Assembly: GCA_014529385.2 (NCBI GenBank)
Contig: CM043943.1
Coordinates: 151,375,092-151,439,091 of the forward strand
Length of the DNA stretch: 64,000 bases
Source: Adiantum capillus-veneris
Lineage: Eukaryota > Streptophyta > Polypodiopsida > Polypodiales > Pteridaceae
Direction: 5' to 3'
A program made the position numbers and the translations under genes. Positions 40,824 to 53,621 of this stretch are shown piece by piece. Position 1 is the first letter of the stretch, and each line of letters opens with the position of its first letter. The notes under the pieces are model-generated. The model had not been told where the DNA came from and searched no databases. It was given only the letters and a program-made list of their open reading frames with translations.

Positions 40824-41417
40824 AGTGCGGTGTACACATCTCTTCAAGAGAAAAATCTACTTCTCAAGCAAGCTAAACTTCCCTCTTTCAAAGGGGAAGG
40901 AGCCCTAGTTGAGCGCGATGCAGAAGTGTGGCTCGAAGAGATGGAGGACTATTTTGCTGCTGCTGGTACTACTCCCGATAACCAAGCAATGTTGGCTATG
41001 TTTCGTCTCACGGGGGATGCTAAGCTTTGGTGGAAACAACACTGCAAAGATAATCAAGTAGCTCAAAACACTCAAACTTGGGAAGATATTAAGTATGCTA
41101 TCAAAGGACATTATCTTCCACCTGCACACGAATCCCTTAAGATGAATGAATTCTTCAACTTACGCCAGTTTCATCTTACAGTGGAAGAATACTACTCCAA
41201 ATTTGTAACTCTTAGGCGCTATGCTCCGCCAATGACTGCAGATCAACAAGTAGCCCGTTTCTGCCAAGGGCTAAATGCTCCTTTAAATACACGTCTAGAA
41301 GCCATGAGTCCTGTAAATTTGCAAGATGCTCTTTTAACAGCTAAACCCTTAGCTAAAGAGATGTCAAACTCTCAAAGGGTACGAATACAAGGAATGCTGG
41401 AAGAAGAGGACGGCCTA
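40824..41417 (+). pseudogene. gag: Gypsy Gag (main exon), truncated C-terminus
   Basis: A retrotransposon Gag capsid domain: LPSFKGEG...DAEVWLEEMEDYF, FRLTGDAKLWWKQH, TWEDIKYAIKGHYLPPAHESLKMNEFFNLRQ, VEEYYSKFVTLRRYAPPM. It ends at a TGA (41418-41420). In the +1 frame a Gag-like tail continues (PMMWNQRQVHPVHQTHP), so a one-base frameshift precedes the stop. The zinc knuckle is missing because the internal deletion begins near 41470. The exon start is set by the proposed acceptor; an ATG at 40815 would otherwise give MVQSAVY. Confidence 0.8.
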
Positions 41418-41468
41418 TGATGTGGAACCAAAGGCAAGTTCACCCAGTTCACCAAACTCATCCAATAG

Positions 41469-43047
41469 TTGCAGCTTCAGCAAATAGAGCTCATGCACGA
41501 ATATGATTTTGATATTAAATTTAGACCAGGTAAGGATAATGTTGTGGCAGATGCCCTAAGCCGTAAAGCTTTTCTGGGGGCAATTTCCATGGCTAACAAC
41601 CCTATTTTAGACAAGGTCTCGGATGCTGCTGTCAGAGATGCAGATTACCAGATGCTTGCTACTATCCTACGTGAAGAGAGGGTATCATCAAATCAACCTA
41701 AACCTCTACATTACTCCTTAGAGGATGGGAAAATTTACTATAGGAATCGACTATGCATACCTAAGGATTCTACCCTAAGGAATGCTATCCTATATGAAGC
41801 ACATGATGGCCCAACTTCAGGACATCCAGGTTATGCCAAAACCATCAATGCAATTCACAGAAGTTACTATTGGCAAGGTATGAAGGGTGATGTCCTTCGC
41901 TATAACAAGTAGTGTTTGTCTTGTCAAAGGATTAAGGCAGAAAGACTAAAGATGCCAGGTAAATTACATCTTTTAGATATTCCCCCAATGAAATGGGAAT
42001 GTATTAGCATGGACTTTATCACCGGGTTTCCTTCTGTTCAAGCTGGCTATGATTCAATCATGGTCATAGTCGACTTGCTTACTAAAGTGGCTCACTTAAT
42101 CCCAGTCAAGACAACCTTTATAGCTTCAGATATTGCTCGTCTATTTGTGAAGGAGGTTTTCACAATTCATGGTTTACCCAAGAGGATTGTCAGCGATCGT
42201 GATGCCAAGTTTACTTCAAAGTTTTGGGTATCATTGTTTCAAGCTATTGGAACCCAGTTATGTTTTAGTACTGCTTATCATCCTCAAACTGATGGCCAAA
42301 CTGAAAGAGTTAATCAAGTAATTGAAGACATCCTCATAGCCTACTGCAATAGAGAACCTCGCAAGTGGATTCAATACCTACCCTTGGTAGAGTATGCATA
42401 CAATTTCTCTACTCATAGAAGTATTGGAATGACACCTTTTAATGGTCTTTATGGTCAAGAATGTTTATCACCTCTTAACTTTTCTGACCCCACTATACGG
42501 GTAGAAGCCTCAAAGAAAATGCTTGAAGAAATGGAAGCTCAAACCAAAGCTATTCGAAGGGATATTCAAGCGGCTCAAGATCGACAAAAGAAGTACGCCG
42601 ACTTAAAAAGATCTGATCAGATTTTCAAAGAAGGTGACAAAGTTTTCTTACGAGTAAAGCCCAAAAAGAGCAATCTGTCTCTTGGAAGGTATAAGAAACT
42701 TAGCTACCGATATTGTGGACCTTACGAAATAATCAAGGTTGTAAGTGACCAAGCTTATAGACTAAAACTTCCTTCTCATCTCAAAGTGCATGATGTATTT
42801 CATGTAAGTTTGTTAAAACCTTATGTATATAACCCTGATCATGTCCTTGATGATGAGTAAATCATTTTACCTGCTCAAGATGTTCTACAACTCCAACCTG
42901 ATACTATCCTAGAAACTCGGGAGAGAAAGCTTAGGAATAGATCCATCAAAGAACATCTTATCTTATGGAAGGATTTCCCTATAAAAGATGCTACTTGGGA
43001 AGATGAGACAACCCTTCTTAAGGATTACCCTTCACTGTTTTTGAGAT
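41469..43047 (+). pseudogene. pol: Gypsy RNase H end, integrase and chromodomain-like tail, three stops
   Basis: It opens inside RNase H (YDFDIKFRPGKDNVVADALSRK). The integrase zinc finger follows (H..H, then C-x2-C broken by a TAG at 41910-41912), then the core: SMDFITGF with the first D, VSDRDAKF with the second D, and QTDGQTERVNQ with the E. The GPYEI motif and FHVSLLKPY come next, then a TAA at 42858-42860. The same frame continues with a chromodomain-like stretch (ILETRERKLR, LILWKDFPIKDATWEDE) to about 43047. A TAG at 41466-41468 precedes it. Frames of Gag and integrase are in register, so the deletion was in phase. The stops make this copy unable to make integrase. Confidence 0.88.
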
Positions 43048-43067
43048 GAGGGCATCTCAAATTCTAA

Positions 43068-43078
43068 GTTGGGGAGAT
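43068..43078 (+). other. Element C polypurine tract
   Basis: AGTTGGGGAGAT immediately before the 3' LTR, the usual AAGTTGGGGGAG-type plant gypsy PPT. Confidence 0.8.
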
Positions 43079-45903
43079 TGTAAGGTCTCTACTTTCGAAT
43101 TTCACACAAGTTCTATTACGCATTTGAATTTTTTTAAACCATCACTCATTATTTAAGATATTCGAGTTCAAATTATGAATTGTAGGTTGAGAAAACCTAG
43201 AATTTAAAATTTACGCTACAAAATTCTAACATGTTTAGCTATATGAATCAATAACTAACTTATTGCAAATCTTATTTACTGATTGTAGAATTTTCTTTTA
43301 CTACCTTAAAGTTAATATAAGACTGTAAAGTTTAACTTAAAAATATAAAGTAAATTATCATTAAGGAAATAAATATAAAGACAAAAGAATACACAGGGAT
43401 GACAAATGAAGGCATGCATATGGACTCACCTGGATTCACATAGGAGGGGACAAAGTGGGACACACTGTCACATGAAAAGGAGAGGCTAGTCTTGACTATT
43501 CTTAATGAGGGGGGGCTGTGTGGCCTTATCTTTTGATAACAATGACAAAGTGGTCAAGATGATGGGTACCACAAGGGTACCAAAAACGCGGGTATGATTT
43601 TTGGGAAAAAAAATAAAATTATTTTTTTTGGAAAAAAAATTGGACGTTTTCTTTTCTGCTATAAATAGAGCATCCATGCTCACACTTTAGAGATAGAGAT
43701 TGCCTCTATAGTGCTCATGAAGTGCTGCCACTTCTCTTAGAGAGAAGGCGTCCACAAACCACTAAGAGAGCAAAAACTCTAGTGGACTAATAAGGTGCGT
43801 ATTAATTGAGCATTCAATTAACTTTAGGAATGATGTATGTGTGCTATCTCCTACTCTAATCTCTCTAATAGATTAGTAAGATTCAATTAGCTATGTTGTG
43901 TGTGTGCTATCTCTTACTCTAATCTCTCTAATAGATTAGTAAGATTCAATTAGTTTTAAGAAGGATATGTGTGTGTGTGTGTGTGTGCTATCTCTTACTC
44001 TAATCTCTCTAATAGATTAGTAAGATTCAATTAGTTTTAAGAAGGATATGTGTGTGTGTGTGTGTGTGTGTGTGCGCTATCTCTTACTCTAACCTCTCTA
44101 ATAGATTGGTGAGATTCAATTAGCTTTAGAAAAGGATGTGTGTGTGTTCTCTTTTACTCTAATCTTTCTAATGGATTAGTAAGATTCAATTAACTTTAAA
44201 AAGATGCGTGTGTATGTTTTCTCTTACTCCAATCTCTCTAAGTATACCTACTCTCTCTAGTTAGTACATCTTCACTATTAACTTATGAATAGTAAATTGA
44301 AAGTTAATACATAAGAGAACTCATCATATTCTTGTTATACATGATGAAATTATCATTCAACAATTTTATTGTCAATTAGATTAAGTAGAATTTTGAATAA
44401 TACTAAAAATTGATTTAGTTGAAGTATAGAAATGGAAGCTAGAATTGGATTAGAAATGTCATGCATAAAAGTAATGCAGTCCTAAACTTTCACTCGTAGT
44501 TTACACACTTAATTTTTGATTAGTTACAATTAGCAAATATTTGATGTATAGAAATTAGATGTAGAAAAACAACACTAAGTGTGAATCCGAGTTGATGAGG
44601 GTTAAAATTACAGACTCTCTTTGGAAACAAGAGATTACTAGGGAAATTGACCAATTTAAAGTTCTAAGTGTATAACATAAGTGTAGTACAAAAAATTCGC
44701 TCCAAAGCGTGCTCGAACCCAAGGCGCTAATGATCATGAAGTGGGTACAAGTAACAGTGGAACCCCTGCGGAGCATGCTATGTCTCCACCAATCGGACCA
44801 ATCAGAGCTATGGTACAGGTTAGTATTGCAGTTTCAAGTTATGCATCATTGCATATGCGAGACCATAGAAATATATTATTTACCTTATGAAAAGAAAACA
44901 CGGACCGAAACCACGGGGCTTAACCCCAAGAAACTCGGCATATGTTTGACAAGTAGGAAAGAATGTCGGATTAAACTGGTTGCAATAGGAAATAATGTTT
45001 GTCCAAAACCTTTGGTATGGTTTCTCTCAAGTCTCTCTACTTATTAGAACTGGTATTATGTGGCAGTTGTCGAGTGGTGAGATGACGCCCAGGATGGCAC
45101 CGCTGATGCTGTGGTGGGAGTACACCCAGATTAGCCCAGCTGGATACTGCAGTTTTGTTTTGCCGTGGCGTGAGGATGATGCCCAGATTGGCACCGTTGT
45201 TGCTGTGGCGGGAGTACGTCCAGATTAGCACAACGAGTACTTGTCGAGCGGTATGGGATGCTCATGAGGACAAGGGTTTTTATAAATAATGTATATACCG
45301 ATCGGACATAATAGCGCCAGTAGAGATTCTTGAGTGAACCTAATGGAAGGGTTGTTGGTTTAAAATTGGACGACTTCTTGTTTGACTATTGTTTGTAATA
45401 CTGTTTGAAGGGCTGTTTTAACGAACCAGTATCATAAATAAAGTAAAGGAACATGTATGTTTAAACAGTGTGGTAGTAATTAGATAACAAAAGAAGGGTG
45501 AGTGAGGGGTGGAAAGTGGGAGAATGATACCCCGACGGTATCATTCTATGGATGGGTGGACCCCATGAGTCGGGTAACTTTCCAACGCTAGATTTTTTTT
45601 TTATTAGTTAGAAATCTTAAAAGAGACAAACCTTGGCGGCTGTGCTTCTGAAACATGGGGAAAAAAGTGCAGAGGTTGGTCACTCTAAGATTTATACTTC
45701 CAGGTATAATTGACTATAGATAGTTTTTAGATAGGGTTATGGTGGTCACGCTCCGCCATAGCGAGATAGGACCAATCCTTCACTAACGGTTCATACCCGT
45801 GGCTACGTAGTAGCTAAGGCAATGTCCGTTGGTTTTTCTTTTTCAGTATTGGAGACCTATCAAAGGTAATCCGCTCCTCTCAAAAAGGGGCAGGGACCTC
45901 ACA
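43079..45903 (+). repeat. Element C 3' LTR (2825 bp)
   Basis: It aligns throughout with the 5' LTR, with small indels (mostly in TG tracts and an A/T-rich run near 43600). The TATA box is at 43660-43667 and the minisatellite at about 43845-44240. The Gag start ATG present in the 5' LTR reads TTC at about 44696-44698. Confidence 0.95.
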
Positions 45904-45908
45904 GTAGC
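45904..45908. repeat. Element C target duplication GTAGC (right)
   Basis: Exact partner of 37157-37161. Confidence 0.95.
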
Positions 45909-47374
45909 TTTAAAAAGAGTTGTTACAAATGCAAACATGCTCAACACCTGTAATTGCAAAGCGTTTGAGAGAAGAGCTTGCAAATAAGGATGACAAGAGA
46001 CACCGATTAGAGAAATCTGTAATGGATGTATGCTAAGAAAAGCTAGAGCTAAACACCAATCATGATAATCCTATGGTGACATCGACGAAAACTACACTAC
46101 ACAACAACATACGCAAGGAGATACAATACCAAGCAATGTTTCTTCTAAGCACCACAATGAGGTTTGGCTTGGGCAAATGTGACAAAGATCATTGCACCAA
46201 AGCTTTTGAATGCAGATGCTAATAGACGAAAAAAATACACTTGCAAAATCAATGTTTTTCATTGGGAGTGCATTAGTCATGGTTGACATCAATCGTTGAA
46301 AACATACATGGAAGAAAATTGGTGTATATGGTCTAGGATTTTCAGCCCTTCGTATCACACAATACGGAATGATCTCTTGGACAAATGTTACATCGAAGTA
46401 AAAGACCATGCTTCCAAAATAATTCTTGGAAATATATCGCTTTTACGATGTACAATTGTCACTGATGGTTGGTCTAATGTTCAAAGAAGACTATTGATTA
46501 ATGTTATGTTGATTTTCCCAAGGGGAGAGAGGTTCATAAAAGCCATTGACAATTTTAGTGCTATTAAAAGCAAAAAATGTATTGTTGAGGTCTTGATCAG
46601 TGTAATTAAAGAAATAGGTGCTGAACATGTCATTCAAGTAGTCATGGACAATGCAAAAAAATTGTAAAATGCTGGTAACATAATCAAAAAGTGCTTTCCA
46701 TATATTTACGCCAATGGTTGCAATACACATAGTTTAAAATTGGTGCTAAAAGATTGGTATATTGGTGAAGAAACAATATGGTTTTACAAAATAATTAACT
46801 TCGTGTATTAAGTTGTGGAGTTTGTCTTGAAATGACAAAGAGTACTTGATTTATATAGGATGGCGTGTCAATTATGTTGAATTTCTTGTTGATACTCGAT
46901 TTTGCACGCACTATTACACATTGAAATCACTCCTTCATAATAAGTGCACTGTGATTGATACTTTCAGTGCACGGATTTTGACAAATGGTAGCTTGAATAG
47001 TCTGAATGAGTGAAAGATAAAATTACAAGCTTACGGATCCATAAACAAGCCTTCTTGGTGGAGTGTAATGAATACATACCACGTAGTGATGCCTGTTATA
47101 TTTGCAATTTGCAACCTGCAACCTGCAACCTTGATCATAAGGCGCCAATTTTGGGCAAAGTGTGGATGACTTGGTGTACAATCCAACAAAGTTTAGAAAA
47201 TCCTGAGGAGTTGAAAGAGTCTGTAGTAGAGAAGGAGTGGCAACTACCATTCTCTACAAAGCAACGGAATGTTTTTTCTAAGTACTTTCCTGCGAGGTGG
47301 AAGAGTGCTCATAGTCCACTCCATAGTGTGGCCCTGGGGGATTCACCATGGAAAACTTATTGCACTATGTAAGT
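45909..47374 (+). pseudogene. hAT transposase, DUF659 and middle region, decayed
   Basis: Starting in phase with 37161, it carries KKSCYKCKHAQHL, then the typical DUF659 block (VTDGWSNVQRRLLINVMLIF, FIKAIDNFSAIK, VIQVVMDNAKKL, about 46440-46665), CNTHSLKLVLKDWY (46720-46760), KDKITSLRIHKQAF (47010-47055) and KVWMTWCTIQQSLE plus ARWKSAHSPLHSVAL (47155-47330). This order is that of plant hAT transposases. Many stops and frameshifts are present, so it is inactive. Confidence 0.85.
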
Positions 47375-48085
47375 GCAAGGGAGGGGATTTTTTTACAAGT
47401 TACATAATTGTATAAGTTAGGGGCAAGCCCCCAATAATTTATCCCCCAAGCTTAAAAATAAGGGAGGGGGGTATCATATTTATGTGTGTGTGTGGGGGGG
47501 GAGGGAACTAAGCGTGGTTGATTACTTGTAACAATTGGTCACCGATGTGAATTAGAACTCAGATGAGATTAGTGGAAGTTTTTTTATCATGTCACATATC
47601 AAATTTTGCATCAAGCCGGTCATAGTAAGATAAGGGTTGATTTGAAGTAGGTCAAGGGTTGTTTTACACCAGCTTTGGATGGGTCAGAATAGGACGAGTA
47701 GCTAGAGTACAGGCTGGTCGGGCACACAGTTTGAAGTTCAAACTAAGAGACATTGAGGGTACATATAGTTATCAATAGAAGTTGTTGCTTAGTACGCTGC
47801 CAATCACTATGCTACACACTCTTTGACTAGTTTTACTCAGTTAGATCATGTGAGACCTAAATTTCATTATGTAAGATAGGGGTATGATAGTTTTCTTCAT
47901 TGACTGTCATATAAGCGTAGAAAGGGGGGGCATATTTCCTAATATGAGTCGTATACAGGGGTTTTATCAAAGTTTTCCACTCGCAGGTGGCGTCCCATTT
48001 TGTATATAGAGTGAATCCCTTGGGAGTGTGGCTTACATGTTGTATCCAGAATTGTTGTCTATCAAATAGTAGCATGTTTTACTCC
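47375..48085. other. Probable insertion or diverged segment within the hAT transposase
   Basis: About 700 bp separates the HSPLHSVAL region from the C-terminal dimerisation region, with no transposase similarity. It contains a GT/G-rich run (47480-47512). Another insertion is likely but no ends or target duplication were found. Confidence 0.4.
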
Positions 48086-48567
48086 AATGCTCATCAAATT
48101 AATTGCATCAAATATATGTACATTTAGAGTAAAGGAAGGACCCTTTGCAAATGATTTTGTTCAATCAATGGCAAAAGAGCAACCTACATGGAAGTGGTGG
48201 ACGATTAATGGTGGGGAGCATTACTCAACTCTATTTCTACTTGAAAGTTTTGGTGCAATGTTCAAAAAATTTGAGCTCTGAGAGAAATTGGAGTATGTAC
48301 AAGTATGTTCATAGCACAATCCGCAATAGATTGTTAGCAGACAAAGCTGAAAAATTTGTTTATACGTTCTACAATGAAAAGATAGTGCATCATATCAAAA
48401 GTACTGACTACGTGAAAGAAATGCATAGTTGGGTGTATGATTGTCAAATACAAGATGAAGGCGAGTTCAATGTCGATGTATCTCAGTGTACGATAGCCAA
48501 AATCAAAGAGAATCTCATTTCTTTGTCCAGCTTGCTTGAAATGACTTCGTTCCATTCTTGCTTGTGA
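48086..48567 (+). pseudogene. hAT transposase C-terminal dimerisation domain (hATC)
   Basis: Shows QPTWKWWTINGGEHYSTLFL, then after a one-base frame change SSERNWSMYKYVHSTIRNRL and AEKFVYTFYNEKIVHH. The WW, ERNWS and RNRL motifs are diagnostic of the hATC domain. The frame ends at 48567. The element ends (short TIRs, 8-bp TSD) were not located. Confidence 0.85.
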
Positions 48568-50510
48568 TGCTAGAGATGACTGGGGCACTTAGAGAAACCT
48601 AGTGGTTTTTCCCTCCTTCTCTACTAGTTGTGTAGTTAAAATATCTTTCTCCATCTTTTGGTCTATCTCTATGCCTTCAAAAATTAACCCCAGTTCCTCC
48701 CATGTGAATATCACATAGCTCTCTCTTAGATCGTGTGTGGCCACAACGGTTTCCTTGGAGGAGAAATCTACAGATTGTTGCTAGAAAAATTGTGTAAACA
48801 ACATCTTTGCAAAGTAGAGGGCACAATTTGCATTGTGTAAGGGATGTTCAAATACATCCAAGTATATTCTTTTAGAGTTTCTCTACTCTCTTGATGCTGA
48901 AACTTCTATAGTTTCCACCTGACTTTCTTGATCTTAGAGTCATTGCACGGCCATATAGTCTTTATCATTTCCTTTGTCACTTCTTTGTTGATATCCTTTT
49001 ACTGTGCATGGTTTGGGTTTGCCCATTTGGATAGCTGATGGTGGGCTATATGTGTTGCTTGTTGCACTAGCATGCCATGTGCAAGCGACTACATGCAGCA
49101 AAATGCATTGACAACTGCTTGATTTTGCTCAGCCATAATGTTTTAAATTCTAGTGATCACAAAATAAAATAATATTTGCAATCTTTCTTTGTGAAATAAT
49201 TGTTCTCTCAAAAATCTACTCTTCAACTCTTAAGTTGACAATGATTATCTACTAAAATTAGACCATGGTCAGAGCAGAGAAAGTAGACTGTGTTCACCAT
49301 TCAAAAATAAAGTACTTGCACCTTTCAAAAACAGAGTATGCGTGTACAATTGAAGATAGTATACTGAGATAAAACCCACTTTACAATAAGAAATTATAAT
49401 TTTGAGTGTCTACACCGAATAAAAAGCTGGAATGAGTTCGATTAATGGTCGTTGAACAGGGCTAGGATTTGTTTTTAATCGCTCTTTAAATAATAACAAA
49501 ACTTGAAAATAATTTCTTCTAGCTCTGTGCTCCCCTCAGCTTCATCCATGTATTTGCTTTTTGTTGTATAGCATTAAGTGCGATTGGGTTTGGATAATGA
49601 AATACTTCATCTTTGAAGAACACCCTTCTGGTTGCACGCCAAAAATCTATCATCACCTCCAACAAAAAATTGAGGGCACAAATGTCACTGGCCTTTGTGT
49701 ATGCATCATTACACATTGGGTCATATATTTCAGGTGCAATCTATGGCCGGTTCAACAATTTTGCTTTCCCTCTATCCTTTGCTTCCTCAACTGCTTCCAG
49801 AAGCATAATTGTATTACATGCATAGTTTTTTGCTACTCGCTTACTCGAGGTCCTAAGAAACATGCCCGATTCTTGGACCTTCCATCAGAGCATCATGGGG
49901 GATTCCAATAAGATGCACATACCTAGCATTTAGTGCCATGCATATGATTGTACCTCTGTCACTAGCATCTGATCTCCCATCATTGTCTGCCTACACATCT
50001 TATGTAATATTTACTCGTTTTGACATAGTAGATAGGTCTTTATTTTTAACTCTCTTCATCTTTACTTTCAGTTCCCGCCATTGCTTGTCCATAGCTACAT
50101 CTTTTCCATGTCGCACATTGGAGAAATATCTTCTTTTAAATCTTGGCAACAAACTTTCATGTTTTCCAACACTTTCGTGATCTTGTGATGGGGATCAAAT
50201 TCTCAGCTGATAGCTGAATGCACCAATAGTTCATGGTGGCCTTCTTCACACAATTTGCACTTTGTATTTTTGCACAGTGCTAATGAAGTCTTTGATAAAA
50301 ATGTTGCTTTCATTGATTTGTTGAATTCTAGCTTCGGCACATAGTGAGATTCAACATATGCACTCTTTATAGATTTCATGCATGATAATCTTTTTTTTGT
50401 TATGGTCTCATCTTTGTAGAGGTGAATTAAGAAAGAAAACATATACATTGGAAACATATCATGCTTGAAAAGACATGTATGTCCATCCATATACATTAAA
50501 AACATGTCAT
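48568..50510 (-). pseudogene. Unassigned decayed minus-strand ORFs
   Basis: Short minus-strand frames are present. One near 49136 starts MAEQNQAVVNAF in a Gag-like manner. One at 49519-49716 reads KASDICALNFLLEVMIDFWRATRR. One at 50203-50505 contains CKNTKCKLCEEGHHELLVH. Frames are broken. The composition suggests transposable-element coding relics, but no family could be named. Confidence 0.35.
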
Positions 50511-51240
50511 ATCATTCTAAAAACAATCGTGCCACAAACTGCCATAAACATATACATTAAAAACACTCCACATTTTTAAAAAACATGTATATCCAACCAT
50601 ATAAATTAAAACATGTTACTTATTCAACAATGATCACTTTGTTTTGGTTTTTTCAGAGACAGGTAAATGAGAGAGAGAGGATTGGGAAATTTCACAATAT
50701 TATTTTATCTTTAAGGAGATTTGTTCAAGCTAGAGAGATATATTTTGAAAATTTTGTAGAAATTGATTTTGTAGAGATTTGTTCAAGTTAGAGAGAGCAT
50801 AGTCAAAATCTGGCCAATGATATTTGCAAGATTAGTGAGAAGTATTTTTGAAAATTTTGTAGAAATTGAAAAGTATTTTGTAGTTTTTTGGTTAGATATG
50901 AAAATTATCTTGAGAAGTTTTGAAATTTCAAGAGTATTTTGGATATTTTTGCAAAATTATAGGAAAGTTACACTATTTTGTCTTTAAAAGATATTTGCAA
51001 CGTTAGTGTGAGGATTAATTTAAAAACTTTGAAGAAAATTGTAGAATATTTCACAAAATTTTAATTAATTATCAGTAGTATATTGATAATTTAATTTTTG
51101 AAGAGTATTTTGGTAGTTTTTATAAAATTACAAGCAAAACTTGGTAAAATTTTCTAATTAATATGAAGATTTATTTTTTATACGTTTTATGGAAAAAAAG
51201 ATATTACAAAATTTGATAAACATGTTGGAAATTTGTGCAG
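50511..51240. repeat. AT-rich degenerate repeat region
   Basis: Variants of TTTTGAAAATTTTGTAGAAATTG and TATTTTGGTAGTTTTT recur irregularly, especially at 50740-51130. No coding content. Confidence 0.5.
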
Positions 51241-51901
51241 GAAATACTCTGAACGGCCGCATTATCGACCAAGTATTTCAAGTACATACTCCACACTTAT
51301 AACACTCAATTAAACATTGAACATAAATGCACATACAATTTTAAGGGTGTTCATATGGCCAAGTAAACGCCCTAAACATGCATATATGGATAAACACATG
51401 CTTCTAAACGAAAGACACTTTTCCAGCTGTGTTATAGACTGAGTGCCACTTGGATCTAAAGACATCTATGAAATATGAGCATCATATGGCCACGTTATCG
51501 ATCGATACCCATATATTACCTATTGCAAGGGGAAGGGAAGTTCACTCATTGTAATGATAATTTTATCACTACATTACCGATGGAGTACCCATACGTTGCA
51601 TCAATACTTACCACAAGGATATCATTTCTCCATGTGACCGAGGTAATGCCCCCATGGTAAGCACCTTTCTGGAGAATGGCTAACACACACACCCTCGCAT
51701 GTGGCCAGCTATCCCATTATTGTCGTGCACTATGACACAAGGCATGCTACCACATAACACACACCACCCAATACACACTTAAACATATGGGCCATGTGGT
51801 TCTCTACTCTGTTGTTGCCATGCATTGTGATGGAGAGTACGCTCCCACATGACCCCCTCACTCCATCTCTTATGGTGACTACCCATGGAGCTAGGCTCAC
51901 C

Positions 51902-51902
<1 letters not shown>
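51241..51902. other. Spacer, nothing recognised
   Basis: No convincing gene, RNA or repeat family on either strand. Confidence 0.4.

Positions 51903-51991
<89 letters not shown>
51903..51991. repeat. (TC)44 microsatellite
   Basis: 89 bp of uninterrupted TC, the longest pure dinucleotide run in the window. Confidence 0.98.
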
Positions 51992-53354
<1,363 letters not shown>

Positions 53355-53393
53355 CTCTCTCTCTCTCTCTCTCTCTCCCTCTCTCTCTCTCTC
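53355..53393. repeat. (CT)n microsatellite
   Basis: CT run with a single CCCT interruption. Confidence 0.95.
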
Positions 53394-53563
53394 AATTTAT
53401 TGCACTATCAACATATTGCAATGCAAAACCCTTTCTCTGTCTTGCTTGCCTTGTACTTGCCTTCATGCTCAGTTATGCACGTGACCCCCTCATTCCCATG
53501 CCTATTGGTTTCTCTTCTAGCAATAATATAGTATTTAACACAAGTCTCAAGTTCTCATGGTGA

Positions 53564-53619
<56 letters not shown>
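53564..53619. repeat. (CT)n microsatellite
   Basis: CT run with a TTT interruption near its start, followed by a C6 run. Confidence 0.95.

Positions 53620-53621
<2 letters not shown>

Larger units (their letters stand above)
37162..45903 (+). mobile_element. Element C: Ty3/gypsy LTR retrotransposon lacking PR/RT, nested in hAT (8742 bp)
   Basis: It has very long LTRs (2853 and 2825 bp, TGTAAG...CTCACA), a perfect GTAGC target duplication, an initiator-Met primer site and a polypurine tract. The internal part is only 3064 bp and encodes an extra ORF, Gag, the end of RNase H, an integrase and a chromodomain-like tail. Protease, RT and most of RNase H are absent by internal deletion. Intact ends and target duplication show it inserted as a unit. 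If the deletion predated insertion, the copying enzymes were supplied in trans. Confidence 0.93.
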
